In this document: one piece after another, positions 4,195-5,113 of the stretch
Position numbering within the stretch: position 1 is the stretch's first letter
Layout: the number at the start of each line of letters is the position of its first letter
DNA from: Chloroflexota bacterium
GTDB taxonomy: Bacteria; Chloroflexota; Anaerolineae; J102
Length of the DNA stretch: 5,113 nucleotides
Direction of reading: 5' to 3'
Assembly (NCBI GenBank): GCA_003353825.1
Contig: PIVW01000420.1
Span: 1-5,113 of the forward strand
Position numbers and translations under genes: made by a program
The notes under the pieces: model-generated
Told to the model about the DNA's origin: nothing
The model's input: only the letters and a program-made list of their open reading frames with translations
Databases searched by the model: none

Positions 4195-5113
4195 TGGCTA
4201 TTACATTCAAACACCAAGCAGGAGCCGGGTTAATAGGTGCTTACGCAGCAGGGCAGGCGAATTCAAGGCGCCGTGGTCAGAAGTACGCTATGGCTCGGCT
4301 TATGCAGGACCAACAGCATCGAAACCGGATGCAGGAAATGTTCGGTCGTGAGCAGATGCGAGGTGGGAGAAGGGCTGGCGTAGGGCGTCAGGCTGCGCCA
4401 GAAGGCGTTTGGCGACAACCCGGTGCTGGACGCCAGATTGAAAATCGGCCTATACAGGGACAGCTTGGTGGCGGGCTTGGGATGGGAAGACAGGACGACG
4501 GGAACTTACTGGATAATAAACTCCGAGATATGCCACAGGAGGGCACACCGAAATGGCACGCTATGAAACGGGGTAACGAGAGGGCGAGGAAACACGGACG
4601 CCCACTTCCGAACCCTGAGATTGAGCCAGTATTCGTTCCGCAAGCACAACTGGACTTGGAAGCGGAAATAGCAGGAGAAGGCAGAGCCGAAGCGAGAGGC
4701 AGAAGGGATAAATTGTTTGCTGACGATATAGGGGACGGAAACCGCCAAGGCATCGAGCAGTTCCAGCAAGGCGAAGCAGATTTAAGGCACCGACGCGAAG
4801 TAAATAAGGGTGCGGTGCATGAGGCTCCCGAGTGGTTTTCCCCGGAAGCAAAAAAACGATTCGCTGAATTGAACAAAGCCGAGCTAGAGTTGCGAAACAA
4901 GAGGAAATTCAATCAAGAGGATCGTCGTACAACTGACAAACTAGATGAGATAGAGCAAGAGCGAGAGGACCTTCGGATAGCACACCCCGAGCCAGACAGA
5001 GTTGAAGAGTGGAACAAGGGGATAATGTATCAACACGAAGATGGAACTGTTTCGAGAACACGCGGGAGCGGTTTCGACACCCCTGTAAGACGGGACGCTG
5101 ACGGTGAGTTCAT
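4194..5113 (+). CDS. Arg/Gln/Glu-rich virion-module protein, 3' end outside window (partial)
   Basis: From ATG 4194 the frame is open for 306 codons to the window edge with no stop, so the gene continues beyond. The product begins MAITFKHQAGAGLIGAYAAG. Residues 9-20 are a short stretch of Ala, Gly and aliphatic residues that is too short for a clear membrane helix. It is followed by a strongly basic, Arg/Gln/Met-rich segment (24-63). Residues 64-150 are Gly, Pro and Arg-rich and probably disordered. Residues 151-262 are charged and helical (LDLEAEIAGEGRAEARGRR from 153, then ELNKAELELRNKRKFN at 225-240 and DKLDEIEQEREDLR at 248-261), likely coiled coil. The last part, from about 270, looks more globular (EEWNKGIMYQHEDGT). 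I recognise no family or catalytic motif. Its place after the fibre gene and its charged helical make-up would suit an internal or ejected virion protein, but this is a guess. The minus-strand frame across 4388-4912 is a Ser-rich shadow. Confidence 0.8.
   Translation, partial: MAITFKHQAGAGLIGAYAAGQANSRRRGQKYAMARLMQDQQHRNRMQEMFGREQMRGGRRAGVGRQAAPEGVWRQPGAGRQIENRPIQGQLGGGLGMGRQDDGNLLDNKLRDMPQEGTPKWHAMKRGNERARKHGRPLPNPEIEPVFVPQAQLDLEAEIAGEGRAEARGRRDKLFADDIGDGNRQGIEQFQQGEADLRHRREVNKGAVHEAPEWFSPEAKKRFAELNKAELELRNKRKFNQEDRRTTDKLDEIEQEREDLRIAHPEPDRVEEWNKGIMYQHEDGTVSRTRGSGFDTPVRRDADGEF

Noticed and set aside
4388..4912. 174-aa minus-strand open frame, with two smaller ones overlapping it in other frames
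   Set aside because: It is Ser/Pro/Cys-rich low-complexity antisense of a well-supported + strand gene with its own ribosome binding site, and it runs against the direction of every other gene.

Overview
The window is a stretch of tailed-phage (Caudoviricetes) structural-gene DNA, either from a free phage or from a prophage; the sequence does not decide which. All supported genes lie on the + strand, packed end to end, with no host metabolic genes, RNA genes, integrase, transposase or CRISPR. Base composition looks close to 50% GC by eye. The genes end in TGA, TAA, TGA, TAG and TAA, so all three stops are used and there is no sign of stop-codon reassignment. The host cannot be named from the sequence.

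Layout. (1) Positions 2-73 hold the last 23 codons of an upstream gene, whose TGA overlaps the next ATG (ATGA). (2) 70-1053 encodes a 327-aa beta-rich protein that resembles P22 gp10-type head-to-tail stabilisation proteins. Two strong inverted repeats lie inside its first 250 bases. (3) 1056-2270 encodes a 404-aa, mostly helical protein of unknown function with a likely coiled-coil C-terminal part. (4) 2329-2958 encodes a 209-aa small beta-rich protein with an adapter-like N-terminus, probably a virion decoration or fibre component. (5) 2970-4148 starts at GTG and encodes a 392-aa fibre protein with a tail-collar-like end and three His-x-His motifs. (6) 4194 to the window end is the first 306 codons of an Arg/Gln/Glu-rich protein with no stop in the window.

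How they fit together. The order (connector or tail-stabilisation protein, long helical protein, small beta protein, collar/fibre protein, charged helical protein) suggests a head-tail connector and adsorption module of a podovirus-like or short-tailed virion. Junctions are tight: ATGA overlap; TAA then 2 nt then ATG; a 58-nt gap; a stop codon inside the next Shine-Dalgarno; a 45-nt gap. Both longer gaps are open as very short reading frames that touch or abut the neighbouring genes. Two starts share an identical 15-base block. This points to one polycistronic transcript with strong translational coupling. No convincing promoter or terminator is visible. Functional names rest on recognising family patterns by eye, not on a database search.
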